Source of the DNA: Aaosphaeria pasadenensis
Taxonomy: Eukaryota; Ascomycota; Dothideomycetes; Pleosporales
Direction: 5' to 3'
NCBI GenBank assembly: GCA_022813625.1
Contig: JAKLMB010000001.1
Location: 1,984,001 to 2,048,000, forward strand
DNA length: 64,000 nucleotides
A program made the translations under genes and the position numbers. The first letter of the stretch is position 1, and every line of letters begins with the position of its first letter. Below the pieces are notes generated by a model that had not been told where the DNA came from, made no database searches, and saw nothing but the letters and a program-made list of their open reading frames with translations. Below, piece after piece: positions 43,160 through 55,900 of this stretch.

Positions 43160-44436
43160 TTATGATATCCGGTCTCGTGTAGCTATTGTAATACTACGGA
43201 GACCATGCAAACGCTCATCCTTTGTTGCACCTAGGTACAACGAAGCTACCGGCCAAGCATGAATACCACCTTTCTCTTCTTCATAGTCCACAGTGACACC
43301 CGTTCCTCGAAGTAATGATATTAAGCCTCGTGTCTCTGGTCCCAATACCTCCTCTGATCCATAGAGGAAGAACCAACCCTTCTCGGGACTCGCTTCTCTC
43401 CACTTCCTTATGTCTTTGCAGTGTCCGGGAGATACTAATGGATCGTCCACGGGCACCTTTGGTCCTACGTACTGGCGTCCGTAGAGTTCGAGACTGCTGG
43501 AGTTGAGGTAATCACTGGGCGTATTTCGATTGTTCTTGGAAACTATCGTGACCCAGGGAGATATCATGACTGCTAGTCCCGGTTTTTGATGTCGCAATTC
43601 GTGATGATCGGTCATGTACAGCAAGAAGCTGAGGATTAGAGTAGCGCCAGCAGAATCTCCGCTCACGCATATTCTTGACGAATCACGCGCGATGGATAGC
43701 ACGTACTCGTAGCCTGCTAGAGTCTCCTGGAGCTGAGTTGGATATACTGCATCGGGCACCAGCGTGTACTCCAGGGCGAACAGTGCAGGATTTCGATAGC
43801 CTGCATCTTTGAGCAAGCTGACCCAAGCGAGTAGAAACTCCATGTAGAAGAAACTAGATCCCATGGAGAATCCACCCCCGTGGCAGTAGTAGACAATAAT
43901 GTCTGGTTGTTCTAGTTGGTTATGCGTAATCCAAATGCCGCGAAGGCCAGGCTACTGGCCATCAATATAGATCTAGAGCACACCATGGAAGAACCGTCAC
44001 TTACCCTTTTGATTTCAGTCCATCTTAGGGGGGCGGTCAATATACCATGTCGTAACATCCGGAATCGTAAGAAGGGCAATGAGACACCTTTGGAGAAGAA
44101 CACTCGCCCAAGCCATGCCGGCATACATGCAAACGCAAATCGAACGCAGCGAATGACAATGTCCTGGAAAACGGTCGCGCGCTGAACAAATGGACTTCGA
44201 TATTCATAAGGTGTAAGGTAACGTTCGCGAAAGAATTGATAAGGAATGACCAGAACTTGATATGCTGTGAATATAAATACTTTGCCGGCGTGGTATATCT
44301 TCTCCTTACTTAGTGACGGCAGAGCACCAATGAGCCATCTTGCGGTTCGCCATATTCCAACCTGAATCAGCAATTGAGGAGCGAGGAAGATCAAAAAGAC
44401 AAGACAGTCTATCAATGATATTTGTGACAGTATCAT
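43160..44436 (-). CDS. Membrane-anchored HSL-family alpha/beta-hydrolase (steryl acetyl hydrolase-like)
   Basis: Exons 44436-44005 and 43951-43160 (53-bp intron) encode 407 residues. An N-terminal hydrophobic segment (LIDCLVFLIFLAPQLLIQVG) suggests an ER membrane anchor. Splicing yields PGLRGIWITHNQLEQPDIIV and YYCHGGGFSMGSSFFYMEF, with the HGGG oxyanion motif of the hormone-sensitive-lipase family. The nucleophile elbow is ICVSGDSAGATLILSFL (GDSAG), and the probable catalytic His is in GGIHAWPV. Layout and length resemble yeast Say1, which deacetylates sterol acetates; this substrate is inferred only. Confidence 0.85.
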
Positions 44437-45045
44437 GCTTCAATCAAGCGGAAAAGACCAGTTCAGAGTGTAAATGTACACTGATCATGTCGTCTGGGTA
44501 GGAACCTGAACCCCAAGTAAAGTCCGTCGGCGTCATCGACAAAGTGAGAACTAGACTAAAAGGGTTAGCGTATTCCTGCTTTAGGAATGCTGCCTGCTAC
44601 ATTCAGTATTCAGAGCAATTCTGTGAATTGACGAGAATGTGTGCATACAACATTAGAATTAGTAGCAGTTCATGTGGTTTTTTTATTCTATCGTGGTATC
44701 CTCTGCTCTCAGTAGCGAGGTTGTCTCTGATATTCACGATCATCGTGTGCACGTGACGGGAACGCGGGTAAATTGCCAAGAGTTGCTGAATAACGTACCA
44801 AATTTCTGGCAACGCAGCCGCGACACCTCACTCATGCTCGCAAACGCGGCCTGTGTAGCCTCCGAAGTAGTTAAAAGCTCACTTCCACTTGACAGGGTGA
44901 CAGGATAACCGTTTGCCTATCTCCGCAACCTTTTCTTCTTCCCTTCACTTTCCATCTGCATGGCTTGAATAATACACTCTTTGCCTGAGCCCTCTGTGGT
45001 CAAGCTCGACTTTCTTCTGTACATAACTTTTCGCGAAGGCTCACT
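44437..45045. other. Divergent promoter region esterase / RING protein
   Basis: It contains CACGTGAC (an E-box core) at about 44751. No other clear element or gene was seen. Confidence 0.45.
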
Positions 45046-48000
45046 ATGGCGAACCCCGCTGCAGACCCCAAAGCTGCAGCGCTCAGTGCAGAGCTCAAGG
45101 AGTTTGCTCTGTAAGTTTCATCAGTATCATCAGCAGGAAGAAGAAATGCTAATCCGTGCAGTTCCCTTCCAACCACAGCATTTCCGAAGAACTTCTTCTG
45201 TGCATTATGCAACCAACTGAGCTTCGACTCGTGGAAGCTGCTTTGCTGTAACAAGGCTATTTGCACATCTTGTACGTCTCTGCCACATATCTTTCTCGGG
45301 CAATGCTAATTTAGTCAAGGTTATGAGAAGCTAGAATTTCCCACCACATGCCCGTCATGCGAGCACCACCCTCTCGAATCCGACCTATGTACCGTCAATA
45401 AATCTCTGCGCAACACGATGCGCGCGTGGCTCCAGAAGGCCAAGAAGAAGGAGGAAGCAAAGAAGGCTGACACACCAGCTGTAGAGGTTGCTGTTCCTGT
45501 GGCGGACTCTGTGCAGGCAGCCGGATCTGCTGGCGTTCTCACTGAAAATGTCGAGGAGGACTCAAAACCAGATCTTGGCGAGGCTGCAGCTTCGGAGGTT
45601 ACGGGTCAAGACACGGAGGCAGTAGTGCGCGCAGGCTCAGTTGGGTCACAGACCAAAGAGGTAAGCTCTTCGCAGCACTCTTCCGGTTGCTCTTCACTTG
45701 CTTATATAGCTCAGAATGCAACCTCTCTTTCCAACGATGATGCGCAGCGCAGCGCTAGTCTTGATGCCCAGAATTTGGAGCAAAGTGTTGAGCCTTCGTC
45801 TGCGGTTGAAGATTCCAGTGCAGCGCAGAACCCGACGGACGGCTCGGGGGATGGCTCTTTTGGGAACAACGCAATGTTCAATGGCATGCAGGGGCAGTTC
45901 GGGTTCGGCTTCAATCAAAACCCCGGAGACATGAATGGCATGGGCTGGAATGGCGGCATGCCTCCAATGAACGGCATGATGGGCATGATGGGTAACATGA
46001 ATCCAATGGGTGAGTTATCCGCTATAATCGAATACCTAAGGCTTGGAAGCTAACTTCACCGCCAGATTTCAACAACATGAACTCAATGAACATGCCCAAT
46101 ATGCCTAATGGCATGTATGGTGGCTTTGGAGGGAACATGGGCATGCCTGGCATGAATGACATGTCCATGATGAACTACGGAGGCGGGTTTGGCAATGGAT
46201 GGCAAGGCGGGATGAACGGAGCAGGTTTTGGGAACATGAACGGTTACAACCAAATGGGTGGATATAATCAATCTGGACCACAATATCCCCAGATGATGAA
46301 CCAGTTGCCCAAAAATAATTTCCAAAACCAGAATCGTTTCAATGCCCAAGGGGCAACATTTGCGCAGCACAACAGACGAGATAGCCAAAGCAGTTTTGGC
46401 AAACAGCAGGGTCCTAGCACGTCTAGTCGGCCTGAAAGCCAAAATGGCCTGCAAAACGTACGTCGACTCAATAATGCGTCCGTCACTCCAACGGCGCAAT
46501 CCCCAGCCACTCTCAAAACTGACGTACCCGGTTTTCAGCGTGACGGAGAGTCCCCTACAATTCAGCCCGGAGCCACCGTTGACAACAAGAAAGATGGTGA
46601 ACAGGTTGAGGGGGGTCCTGCTGATGATCAAGAAGGTAATGCTAAGGTCGAAGACACCTCTGAAGTGGTGCACTCGATCGAAGCTCAGCAGGATGACGCC
46701 GCAAACCAGTCAAGTAACCTAGGGCAAGCAAATGGGGAGGAAATGAACCAATCCAATGGTCTCAACCAGATCCAAACTGTAGACTCGGATGAAATCAACA
46801 CATCAGGATTCGACCAATCGAACATGATGGCGAATCAAATGTTCCAACAGGGCATGATGAATGGGTTTCCTAATAACGGATTTGATATGAATGGGCCATA
46901 CAGTTCTAATATGGGCTTCCAACCCCATAACACTTATGGGCAGAACGATTATGGGCACCAAGGAAGCTATAACCCAGCATATGGCGCTGCCACTGTACTG
47001 ACAGGCGAACCACGAGGCATTGGTGTTGAAGGCGCGCCTACAGGTCCACGAGCCATGAGAGAAGGTAGACCCAACACAGGCTTCTCGAGCCGGGCGAACA
47101 ACGCTAGATTCAACTCGCAAACATCAACACCAACCGTCCAACAAGCACCATCACTCCCTGCTGCTAGTCCCTCTAGGCAAGGGCGAGGGTATGTATTCAT
47201 CATGAACCGACATTTGAGTAAAGCTAACACGGTTCTAGAAGTCCAGAGCGAGACGAGACCCTACGTACAAAGGATAAATCGCCATCTCGTTCGCGGTCCG
47301 GATCTCGAGCGAAAGACAACGGTGATAAAGAGGCCGGTAGAGATCGGTCTCGGTCCGCTGATCGGGAATCTCGAAGAGATCCCCGTGAACGGTCCCAAAC
47401 ACCTACTTCGGAGGATCACGAACGTCGTAAGGAACGCCGCCGTCACCGATCTTCCCGCTATGATGATCGTGATGGGCGTGATGAGCAGCGTGATGATGAC
47501 TACGATGATCGGCACCGTGATGATGATCGAGGTGACAGAACCCGGAGTGCTTCAGTGGATTCTAAGCATCGTAGCAGAAGAGAAAAAGATAGACATCGGT
47601 CATCGCGCTCCCATCGTGAGCGAAGTCGCGAGCATCGGCGTCGCCACCGGTCTCGATCCCCTATCATTGAGGAACGCTATGAGGAAGAGGGACACGGCAA
47701 TGCCAACAGCATGCCTTCTGAACTGAGCAGTCGTCATAAGAGCAGGAGTGAGAGGGGGCACAGAGATCGCTCACGAGACCGCGAACGCGAACGGGATCAT
47801 AACAAAGACCGACGTGATCGTAGAGATCGGGATCACGACAGAGATTACGAATATGAGAAAGAAAAGGACAGGTCGCGAGACAAGGACAGAGATAGGAGGC
47901 GCTCCAAGCGCGACCGCGACGACGAGCGAGATCGAGAATACGACGATGAGAAATATCGTTCCTCTCGTCGAAGCCGCAAAGATAGGGATCGTGAGCGAGA

Positions 48001-48703
48001 TCGTGATCGAGACGATCGGGATTATGATGCCAAAGACTCGACCACGGCTCGTGACGCATCCCCACCCATGAACGCGCCTACGGGCCCCTCCGCGAACGGC
48101 TTCTCCATCCGCGGCTTCAGCAAAGCGAAGAAGGATAAACCGGACTCCTCGTCGAAACCTATGCCTCCACCAACCGGCCCACGCAGTCTTCAGCCCCCTA
48201 AGGGTCCCGCTGCAGAACGCCGGGACAGCCGTGACCACAAGCGCAAGAGCAGCGTTAGCAGTACACCTGCGACACCCACTACACCAACGGTAGATGACCA
48301 TTACGCTGCTGAGCGAGAACGCAGCAATAGAGACCGTGTCTTGCAGACACTCCATGGCCGTGCCACTGGCCGAGCGGAGTCCGCTTCATCCAAGCCATCA
48401 TCATCCCGACAGAACCCCAGCTCCAAGCGCAGCCACGACAATTTCGATCGTGACCACGCCAGAGACGAGGACAGAGACGACAGAGATGACAAAGGCCGAG
48501 ACAGTAAAGTCCCCACCGGCCCCTCTGCACACAGAGACAAGCGCCGCAAAAGCGGCGAAGCCACCAACTCCATCGCCAGCCTCTTCACCGCCGGTCTCCG
48601 CAAGACAGCAGGCAAGCGAGAGCGTCGAGGCGGCGTGAAAATGGAGGGCGACGTAGAAAGAGAACTGGACAGATCCGAGCGGGAACGGGACCGCAGATGG
48701 TGA
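45046..48703 (+). CDS. RING-type zinc-finger protein with Met/Asn/Gly-rich and RS domains
   Basis: Exons 45046-45110, 45162-45271, 45320-46009, 46066-47188 and 47239-48703 encode about 1150 residues. Residues 30-76 form a RING/U-box-like finger: FFCALCNQLSFDSW, LLCCNKAICTSC and FPTTCPSCEHH (Cys 35, 38, 50, 51, 56, 59, 69, 72). The fourth exon must start at the second AG (45318-19) to keep the finger in frame. Residues about 250-360 are Met/Asn/Gly-rich with repeated GMMG, NMN and GGF. From about 663 on the protein is an Arg/Asp/Ser-rich RS-like domain. RBBP6/Mpe1 (cleavage and polyadenylation) also combine a RING finger with an RS-like tail, but the DWNN ubiquitin-like domain and zinc knuckle are absent, so only an RNA-processing E3-like role is suggested. 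A 54-bp segment at 45661-45714 could be a further in-frame intron. Confidence 0.82.
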
Positions 48704-49400
48704 ACCCGAGACAATATTCCCAATCACCGACTATCCCTCCCGCTCTTCTTTTCTCCTCTCTATTCTTTTCCCCCTTCAATTTACTACTTGTATCCACATA
48801 TAATCGGCAGTGCAACACGCGTCCACAAGTATATACATTTGTAGACCCTCGTCACTTGCCTGAAGTATAATATTATATTACCCCCATTCGAAATGTACTA
48901 TACCCTACATCCCAAAAAAAAGAGCGTATCAGGTCAACTACTTACCTATATTTGCCCTCATCCTAAAAATTTGAAAGAGGTACGTACGTACTATGACAGA
49001 AGGTTTTTAGTATGTACATATATAGCAAGAATTGAAAAATATGCCGACGGTGTTGTCGTTGGTGTAAATGTGTGTCTTTTGTGGCTGTGATGTTGTAATG
49101 TGAATGTGAATGATGGGAGGATCTGTATGGTTCACCCCCTCCTTTTTTTTCTTTTTCTTTTTTTTTTTACCCCGTGACTAATGACGATTTTGATGACTGT
49201 GAGAGGGGTTTTGAGGGCTGATAGGTGTTGTCTAGGGTGGTGTTCATTTATATCGGTTTTCTAGTATTTAAGTTCAGCCAAAATTGGTCGTTTAGAGTCA
49301 GATAAAAATGTTGTGAGCAGATGGGAAATATTTGTCACATAATTCTCTTCTATTTTCTTTAGGATATCTAATAACACTTTTACTCTAAAATTTTCTAGAT
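48704..49400. other. Convergent 3' region RING protein / PRO3
   Basis: It holds a T-rich run at 49143-49169 (T8-C-T5-C-T12) and general AT-rich 3' flank sequence. No gene was seen. Confidence 0.55.
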
Positions 49401-50418
49401 TTAGTGTCTTGTTCCATTGACGTTCTTGACTCCCTGTCCGAGCTGGCTTGCGACAACAGTAGCCTCCCTGATCGCCCTGCTGATACCAGCCCTCACACCA
49501 GCTTCTTCAAGGGCAATCAAACCACCGATGGTGCAGCCTCCAGGTGTGGAAACCTTGTCCTTCAACACAGCGGGGTGCTCTCCGTTCAGGACTAGACCAG
49601 TTGCTCCACGCATAGTCTGCGCGGCCATCAACTGTGCCTCCGCCCTAGGCAGACCCATAGCAACACCCGCATCAGCAGCGGCCTCAAGTACCAACGCAAA
49701 GAAAGCGGGACCCGAGCCGCATAGCGCGGTGGAAGCGTCCATCTGTGCGGGAGCCAACGTGACAGTGCGGCCGATGGAGTTGAATATCCAGTTGACGAGC
49801 TTGAACTGTTCATCCGAGAGAGGGGGGTCCGAAGACTGGATAACGCTCATCGACTCGCCGACGAAGGAAGCGGTGTTAGGCATCACCCTGACGACTCTGC
49901 ATGCGTTCTCCGGGATGCCCTCTGGGTAGAGGAATTCTTCGATTTGCTCCTTGGTCACGCCGGCGAGAATGGAGACAAGGACTTTACCAGCGATGGCCTC
50001 CCTCATGCCCTCTGCGCCCAAGATGTCACGGAAACCGTGGGGCTTGCAGGAGAGAAGGAGGATGTCGGCCTCCTTTGCGCCGGTGAGGTTGTCGTTTGTG
50101 AGGGTCTTGAGCGGGAAGTTGTAGTGTCCCAGTGCGGCCTTGACCTTCTCTTCTGCGGGCTTCCAGGTGTCACAGGCGACGAATTTGGAGGGGAGACGCG
50201 AGGGCTTGGTGTCATCTTTGGAGGAGGAATCGGAGAGAGCGGATTGCGTTTTGGCTTTGGCGAGAGAGGCCATGACGCCGCCCATGATGGCGATGCCCAT
50301 GGTGCCTGGATGTGAATGTGATTAGACCATGGCGGGGCTATATCGGAGGGGAGATTTGGGTATATGAGGACTCACCTGAGCCGAGCACGGTGAAAGTAAG
50401 ACCTTCTGAGGAAGACAT
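49401..50418 (-). CDS. PRO3: Pyrroline-5-carboxylate reductase
   Basis: Last step of proline synthesis: NAD(P)H-dependent reduction of 1-pyrroline-5-carboxylate to proline. Exons 50418-50376 and 50305-49401 (70-bp intron) encode 315 residues. The splice completes the Rossmann motif FTVLGSGTMGIAIMGG. Family signatures are ILLLSCKPHGFRDIL, VRVMPNTASFVGESM, ALCGSGPAFFALVLEAAADA and the P5CR signature VSTPGGCTIGGLIALEEAGV. The small first exon (MSSSEGLTFTVLGS) is outside the main open frame. It shares a 509-bp divergent promoter with CTK3. Confidence 0.96.
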
Positions 50419-50927
50419 GTTGTAGTAAATTGTGTGACTGTTTGATTCTGGAAAATCTGGGGTTCAATTGCGGAGTGTAGAGGGACCTTTTAAGTTCCAA
50501 AGTGACTAAACTAAACAATGTGAGTGGCGGTTACAATCGGGGTGGGATGTATGTTCTAGAAGCTCGGACGCTTTTTCGGAGGTCTCTTCGGAGGGCAACT
50601 TATCTAACATTCCTGCCACAGGTCTAACTACTGGATGTCGTATCGCCTTTTCAGCCTCGTGATGGGTAAGAATATTTGCTAGTCTATGATTTATAATTAT
50701 ACATAGCGAGATCACTGGCTGACTTCGCGCCTTCTCTATACGAAAAGTATATCAATCTACCATTCCTTTCTCTTTTCGTCCTAGTCTGGATTCGGAGAGC
50801 TTCGTTCTTTTACGGTGGGCTATACAAGCCATACCCGCAAACATCCCACAACGTCAGTCCTCGACATAGCTTTAGGTGGAACCCGCCTTCCTCGTTGCCA
50901 TTAACATCTCCACCAAGACTGCCCGCC
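50419..50927. other. Divergent promoter region PRO3 / CTK3
   Basis: No strong element recognised. TTTAGTTTAGTCAC-like sequence occurs near the PRO3 side but is not diagnostic. Confidence 0.4.
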
Positions 50928-51699
50928 ATGGATCCCTTCGAAGTGCGGATGCGCTTTACCTCGCAGCTCCAACACCTCAGTGCCTCCGTGACAGCGGCGC
51001 AGAAAGCTGCGAACTTTGCCCTCAAGAACCGCGAAATGGACGAAGATTTGCATTCATGCATATTGGAACAATTGGAAAGAGTACGCTCCCACGATCACGA
51101 TCCTCTCCACCCTTTTTAGGGTAATCTATGATCTTCGTATTAACGCTGAATAGAATAATATGAATAATCGAGCCAACATCATGTACTTCATCGAACACCT
51201 CTGCGACCTGGCCCTGCGCGAAAACCACCCTGAATACGTCCGCATGATGCAGCGCGACATCCTGCGCGTGATCGATGCCGTCACACCTCCTGATGGTTCC
51301 GGCGCCGCAAACGTCAAGGTCGTCCGACGCGTACTCTCTGGTCTACAATCGAAAGAAGTTCTTACGCTGGAGACGGTGGGGGAACTGGAAGCAGTATTGA
51401 AGGAGAGAGACATTGCGCCGAGTCATCCATTCATCAGTGGCGACGGCGCGGACACAAATGGCGCAAAGCGAGGTACGGGACGAGCGTTGGATAAACGACA
51501 AATCGAGCAGCGTATAGAAGAGGATCGGGAACGACATAAGAGGTTAAGAGAGAGCATTTGGGCTATCCCGAGTGGGCAAGGCGAGGAAGATGCGGAGTTC
51601 GAGAAACTCTGGGATGAGGCCAGTGATATCGGAGAGGATGACTATGAAATGGGAAAAGAGGATCAGGAAGAGCGGAGGCAGATCATCGCATTGGGCTGA
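50928..51699 (+). CDS. CTK3: CTD kinase I gamma subunit Ctk3
   Basis: Third subunit of the CTDK-I complex that phosphorylates Ser2 of the RNA polymerase II C-terminal repeats. Exons 50928-51080 and 51154-51699 (73-bp intron) encode 232 residues. The CID-like N-terminal domain reads MDPFEVRMRFTSQLQHLSAS, KNREMDEDLHSCILEQLER and NNMNNRANIMYFIEHLCDLA, closely matching fungal Ctk3. The C-terminal half is charged and helical (QRIEEDRERHKRLRES) and ends with an acidic segment. Confidence 0.92.
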
Positions 51700-51998
51700 A
51701 TGTCGCTCTATTCGGTTCGGATGGTTAAGATGGCACATTTAGGCGTCTTGTGGGATTTGAAGCACAGCTCAAGATACATCTGCATTGCTTGGCGTTATAC
51801 AGGAGAGGATTTGGACCGGGAACTAGTTCAGACTGGAGAGATACCATTTAGGCACGCATACTTGAATCTATTTTATCTGTATCGAACACATCCAAGAATC
51901 ACAAGTTATCGTATCTGTACACGCATTAATGCTGAAATATAGTACAGTGTATGCATCCATCATCGCCTGGGCCGTTTTGTTCCCTAAACAACAGTCCT

Positions 51999-52693
51999 TT
52001 ATTCCATGACGACAGTCGCACCGAGGTCCTTCAAGGTCTTGACGATCTTCTCTGCCTCCTCCTTTGGCACACCCTCCTTCATCATCTTCGGTGCGCTTTC
52101 CACGAATTTCTTGCTATCCACCAGTGACAGTCCTAGCATAGCCTTGACCTCCTTGATAACCTTGGGCTTTGCTGCTGCGTCGAACTTCTCGAGTTTGAGG
52201 TTGAAGAGGGTCTTCTCTGCGGCGGCGGGGGCAGCCTCTTCCTCTTCAACAGGTGCGGCTGCTGGTGCGCCACCAGCACCAGGTCCAGCAACGAAACCAC
52301 CAACGGGCATATCTGGAATGTTGAGACGAGTCTATAATAAAATTGTTAGTTTGAATTGTCTTCTTTGTTGACCTATGTGGCCTAAGGCATATGTCGTGAT
52401 CATATTTCCGCTGTATTGCGGAAGGCATTGGGGCCTCCCCGCACGGTAAATCCAAATATATTGCTTACCTTGAGAGTTGAAACAAGGTCTGCGGTCTCCA
52501 AAAGGGTCAATTGGCTGATTTGATCTACGATAGTAGCGATCTTAGGGTTTGTTGGTGCGGCGGCCGCATCTGTGCTTTGCCATCTCCGCGAGGATCGTTG
52601 CTGTGCGAAGGAGACTGTGGGGCGGACGACGGAGATTGAGCTGCGAGCATTGCATACGCATCGCCCAAGGGCGCGAGAGACAGGGGCGGACAT
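51999..52693 (-). CDS. MNP1: Mitochondrial ribosomal protein bL12m (L7/L12)
   Basis: Stalk protein of the mitochondrial large ribosomal subunit that recruits translation factors. Exons 52693-52469 and 52331-51999 (137-bp intron) encode 185 residues. The presequence includes RSSRRWQSTDAAAAP. The N-terminal dimerisation region IVDQISQLTLLETADLVSTL is followed by an Ala/Glu hinge (GGAPAAAPVEEEEAAPAAAE) and the C-terminal L7/L12 domain (FNLKLEKFDAAAKPKVIKEV, AMLGLSLVDSKKFVESAP, EEAEKIVKTLKDLGATVVM). The ATG at 52693 is preferred; the open frame to 52822 is leader. It is divergent from MDN1. Confidence 0.95.
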
Positions 52694-52996
52694 GTTTGCG
52701 ATTTTGGTGGGCGTTCGAGGTGCGATTACAGATGGTGTGGTCGGAGGTGAGGTTTCGCTCCGCAAAATCTCGAGATGGGTATTGCGTAGCGCTAGGCGAT
52801 GTTCGTCGTAGAGCCTTGGCAAGAAACTTCAATCTCGAACTTTTTTTTTGATGGCGAACCTCGAAACATTGAAACACAACAATTTGGGCTGACTAGCGGA
52901 TTTTTTGCGTCGAAACTATGGGAAGGCGCCCCGGAAATATTTTCAATCAGTTCGCCCTCCAAAAATCAAGGGTGTGTCTGGAAAGAAACCGCTGAA
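52694..52996. other. Divergent promoter region MNP1 / MDN1
   Basis: A 303-bp interval serves a mitochondrial ribosomal protein and a cytosolic ribosome-assembly ATPase. It has a nine-T run at about 52842-52850 and TTTTTTGCG near 52901. No canonical TATA box was seen. Confidence 0.5.
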
Positions 52997-55900
52997 ATGG
53001 CCAATTGCCACGAGCTTGCCGCGGCAGCTCTCGATCCTCTACGGACAGATGAGATTTTTTCGCAAAATAGCGAACTCTTTGCGGAAGTTTGTGCAAGGTG
53101 GATATCGTCAGGCTCGAATTCTGTCTTCAAAATCGCGGCTTTTGGCCGTATTCTTCCACTTGCGCCCCATGTCGCAGAACATGTCGAGCGCTTCCTAGCC
53201 ACGTGCTCGCAAACACCTATTCTTGGTTCTCAAGAATCCGATCTCTCTGTATCGAACCTCCGAAAACCCGATCTTCTCCAACTTCTCCTAGGAACTTTCC
53301 GGATTCTCAGCTTCGATAGTATCGGCATCTCTAGATATGTCCGTCCTCTGGTTCTGGAAGGCCTGCTGGATCACCCGGATAGGACTGTCCGATACATCGC
53401 GGTGCGGACATTGTGCTTATATTTACATACCGCAGATGATGCTACTCAAGATATGATTAAGAGATATATTCAAGAGGGGGAAATCGAAGATAGGTGGGAA
53501 GATCAGACCATCAATTACAGGTTCTTATCTTTGTGGGAGGAAAAGAGATGGTCATTGTTGCAACAGAAGCTTAAGACCAGAACGTCAGACACCGGCACCG
53601 TTTCCCAGGCTGCTAAGGCTGGCCAACTCTCTCCATACACAGTGAACATCAACGGAGTTCTCCTCCCCCGGTTAGAAGGAGCGCCGTCACGGAAGACACC
53701 ATCGGAACTGATCTCCACTCCTACCACGGAATCAAATTTACGCCATGTGGCGGAAGGACTCTTGGATTCGAGGCCTATTCTTCTAACCGGAATCGCGGGA
53801 TCCAGCAAGACCCTCCTTACCAGGTACTTCGCATGGCATTTGAATAAGCTAGATACTATGGTCACACTTCATCTGAACGAGCAGAGTGATGCCAAGTTGC
53901 TTGTTGGCATGTATACGACCGGAGCGAAACCCGGTACTTTCAGCTGGAGGCCAGGAGTGCTGACAACAGCTGTCAGAGAAGGAAGATGGATCTTCATCGA
54001 GGACCTCGACCGTGCACCAAATGAAGTCATTAGTACTCTTCTACCCCTCATTGAGCGAGGCCAGCTTTTGATACCAAGCCGCGGAGAAACCGTCACAGCA
54101 GCCAGAGGGTTTCGCATTATTGCAACTATGCGCAGTACCTTGAACCCGAGAGGCCAGGAGATAGCCCCTAGGCAGAATATGATCGGCATGAGGTTTTGGA
54201 ATCACGTCAAAGTTCAGATGCCTCAACTGGACGAGTTCGAGACAATTCTCACAGAAAAATACCCGACCCTACAACAGCATGCTCCCGGACTGATCCGTGT
54301 TTATTCGAGACTTCTGTCCCTTTACTCCGACGCGAAATTCTCGTCTGAGAATGGTACTTCAATACGCGCATTGACTCCTCGCGATTTGCTCAAATGGAGT
54401 GACAGGATTGCGTCTTTGCTAAGCCAATCCTCGACATTTAGTGCGGCCAAGACGGATGAGATCTTCATGGAGGCCTATGATTGCTTTGCGGGAAGTCTCC
54501 GTAGTGATCAAGCGCGTCTCAAAGTTATGGCATGCGTAGCGGAAGAATTGCACATTGATCCACAACGCCGGGATCATCTACTCGAGAATCGGGAAGTCAA
54601 ATTGGAAGCCCCAAGCAAAAGCTCAACCTCTGGCGTTTTACGGATAGGACGAGCCCGTCTCACTCGGTCCAAGTCACAGAGGCGGCAGATGTCAAATCGA
54701 CCTTTCTCAACAAATGCTTACACTTTGCGATTGTTGGAGAAAGTGGCCGTTGCAGTCGATCATCAAGAACCCTTGTTGCTTGTTGGCGAAACAGGAACAG
54801 GTAAAACAACTACAATCCAGTATCTTGCCGAGCAACTCGGTCGGAAGATGGTCGCTTTCAACTTGTCGCAACAAAGTGAGAGCAGTGATCTCCTGGGAGG
54901 GTACAAGCCAGTCAACGTTCGCAGTCTGGTCATCCCCCTCAAAGATGAGTTCGACGAACTGTTTGATATGACATTTGCAAGGAAGAAGAACCTGCCTTTC
55001 CTGGAAATGATGGGCAAGCGTGTAGCCAAAGGAGAATGGAAACGCGTTTGCATGCTTTGGCGAGCAGCATTGAAGAGAGTCGATGCAGAACGAAAATCAC
55101 GCGAATCGCGGACATCGTCGCCAGATCCAGATGGAGGCCAACCAAAGAAGAAGCGAAAGGTCGATGGTCTGCCTGCAAGTTTTCCCGGTGCTCGATGGGA
55201 AAAGTTTGCCGCAGACCTACAAGACTTAGAGGCACAGCTTGCAAGTGGCTCCGAGGCGTTTGCCTTCTCATTCCTAGAGGGTAACATCGTCAAAGCTGTC
55301 CGGAATGGAGACTGGATCCTGCTGGATGAGATCAATCTTGCATCTTCTGATACCCTTGAGGCATTAGCAGATCTTCTCGGCGGGGGTCCAGACGGCACAC
55401 CATCACTGCTGCTCACAGAGACTGGCAATGTAGAACGCATCGAAGCGCACCCGAACTTTCGAGTGTTCGCAGCGATGAACCCAGCGACCGATGTTGGAAA
55501 GAAAGATCTTCCACCTGGCATCCGATCGAGGTTCACCGAACTTTATGTCGAGAGTCCGGATAGTGATATTAAGAGTCTTCGTAATATCGTTGAGAAGTAT
55601 CTGGGTGGAGACACAATAGATGCAGTCCTAGTGAAGACTGCATCTGACGTTACGAACCTCTATCTTGATATCCAGCGGCTAGCCAAGTCAAATATGCTGG
55701 TCGACGGAGCGGATCAAAAGGCCCACTTTAGTCTGAGAACATTAACAAGAGCACTCTCCTACGCCAGGGAAATATCACCTCTTTGCACGCTTAGGCGGGC
55801 TTTGTATGAAGCATTCCATATGAGCTTCCTCACATTCTTAGGTAAAGCCTCAGAAGACCTAGTCGCTCCACTGATCAAGCAACATCTGTTCAGCCAAAAG

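Noticed and set aside
47771..48355. 194-codon antisense frame in the RS region of the RING gene
   Set aside because: Complement of RD/RS repeats, giving a spurious Val/Ser/Ile-rich sequence that only mimics membrane helices.
49143..49169. T-rich run as the poly(A) tail of a retroposed gene
   Set aside because: Interrupted by C, no target-site duplication seen, and no adjacent intronless gene copy; it lies in a convergent 3' flank.
54763..55536. 257-codon antisense frame inside midasin
   Set aside because: Mirror of midasin codon bias; it has no start context or domain, and the sense strand is clearly coding (AAA2).
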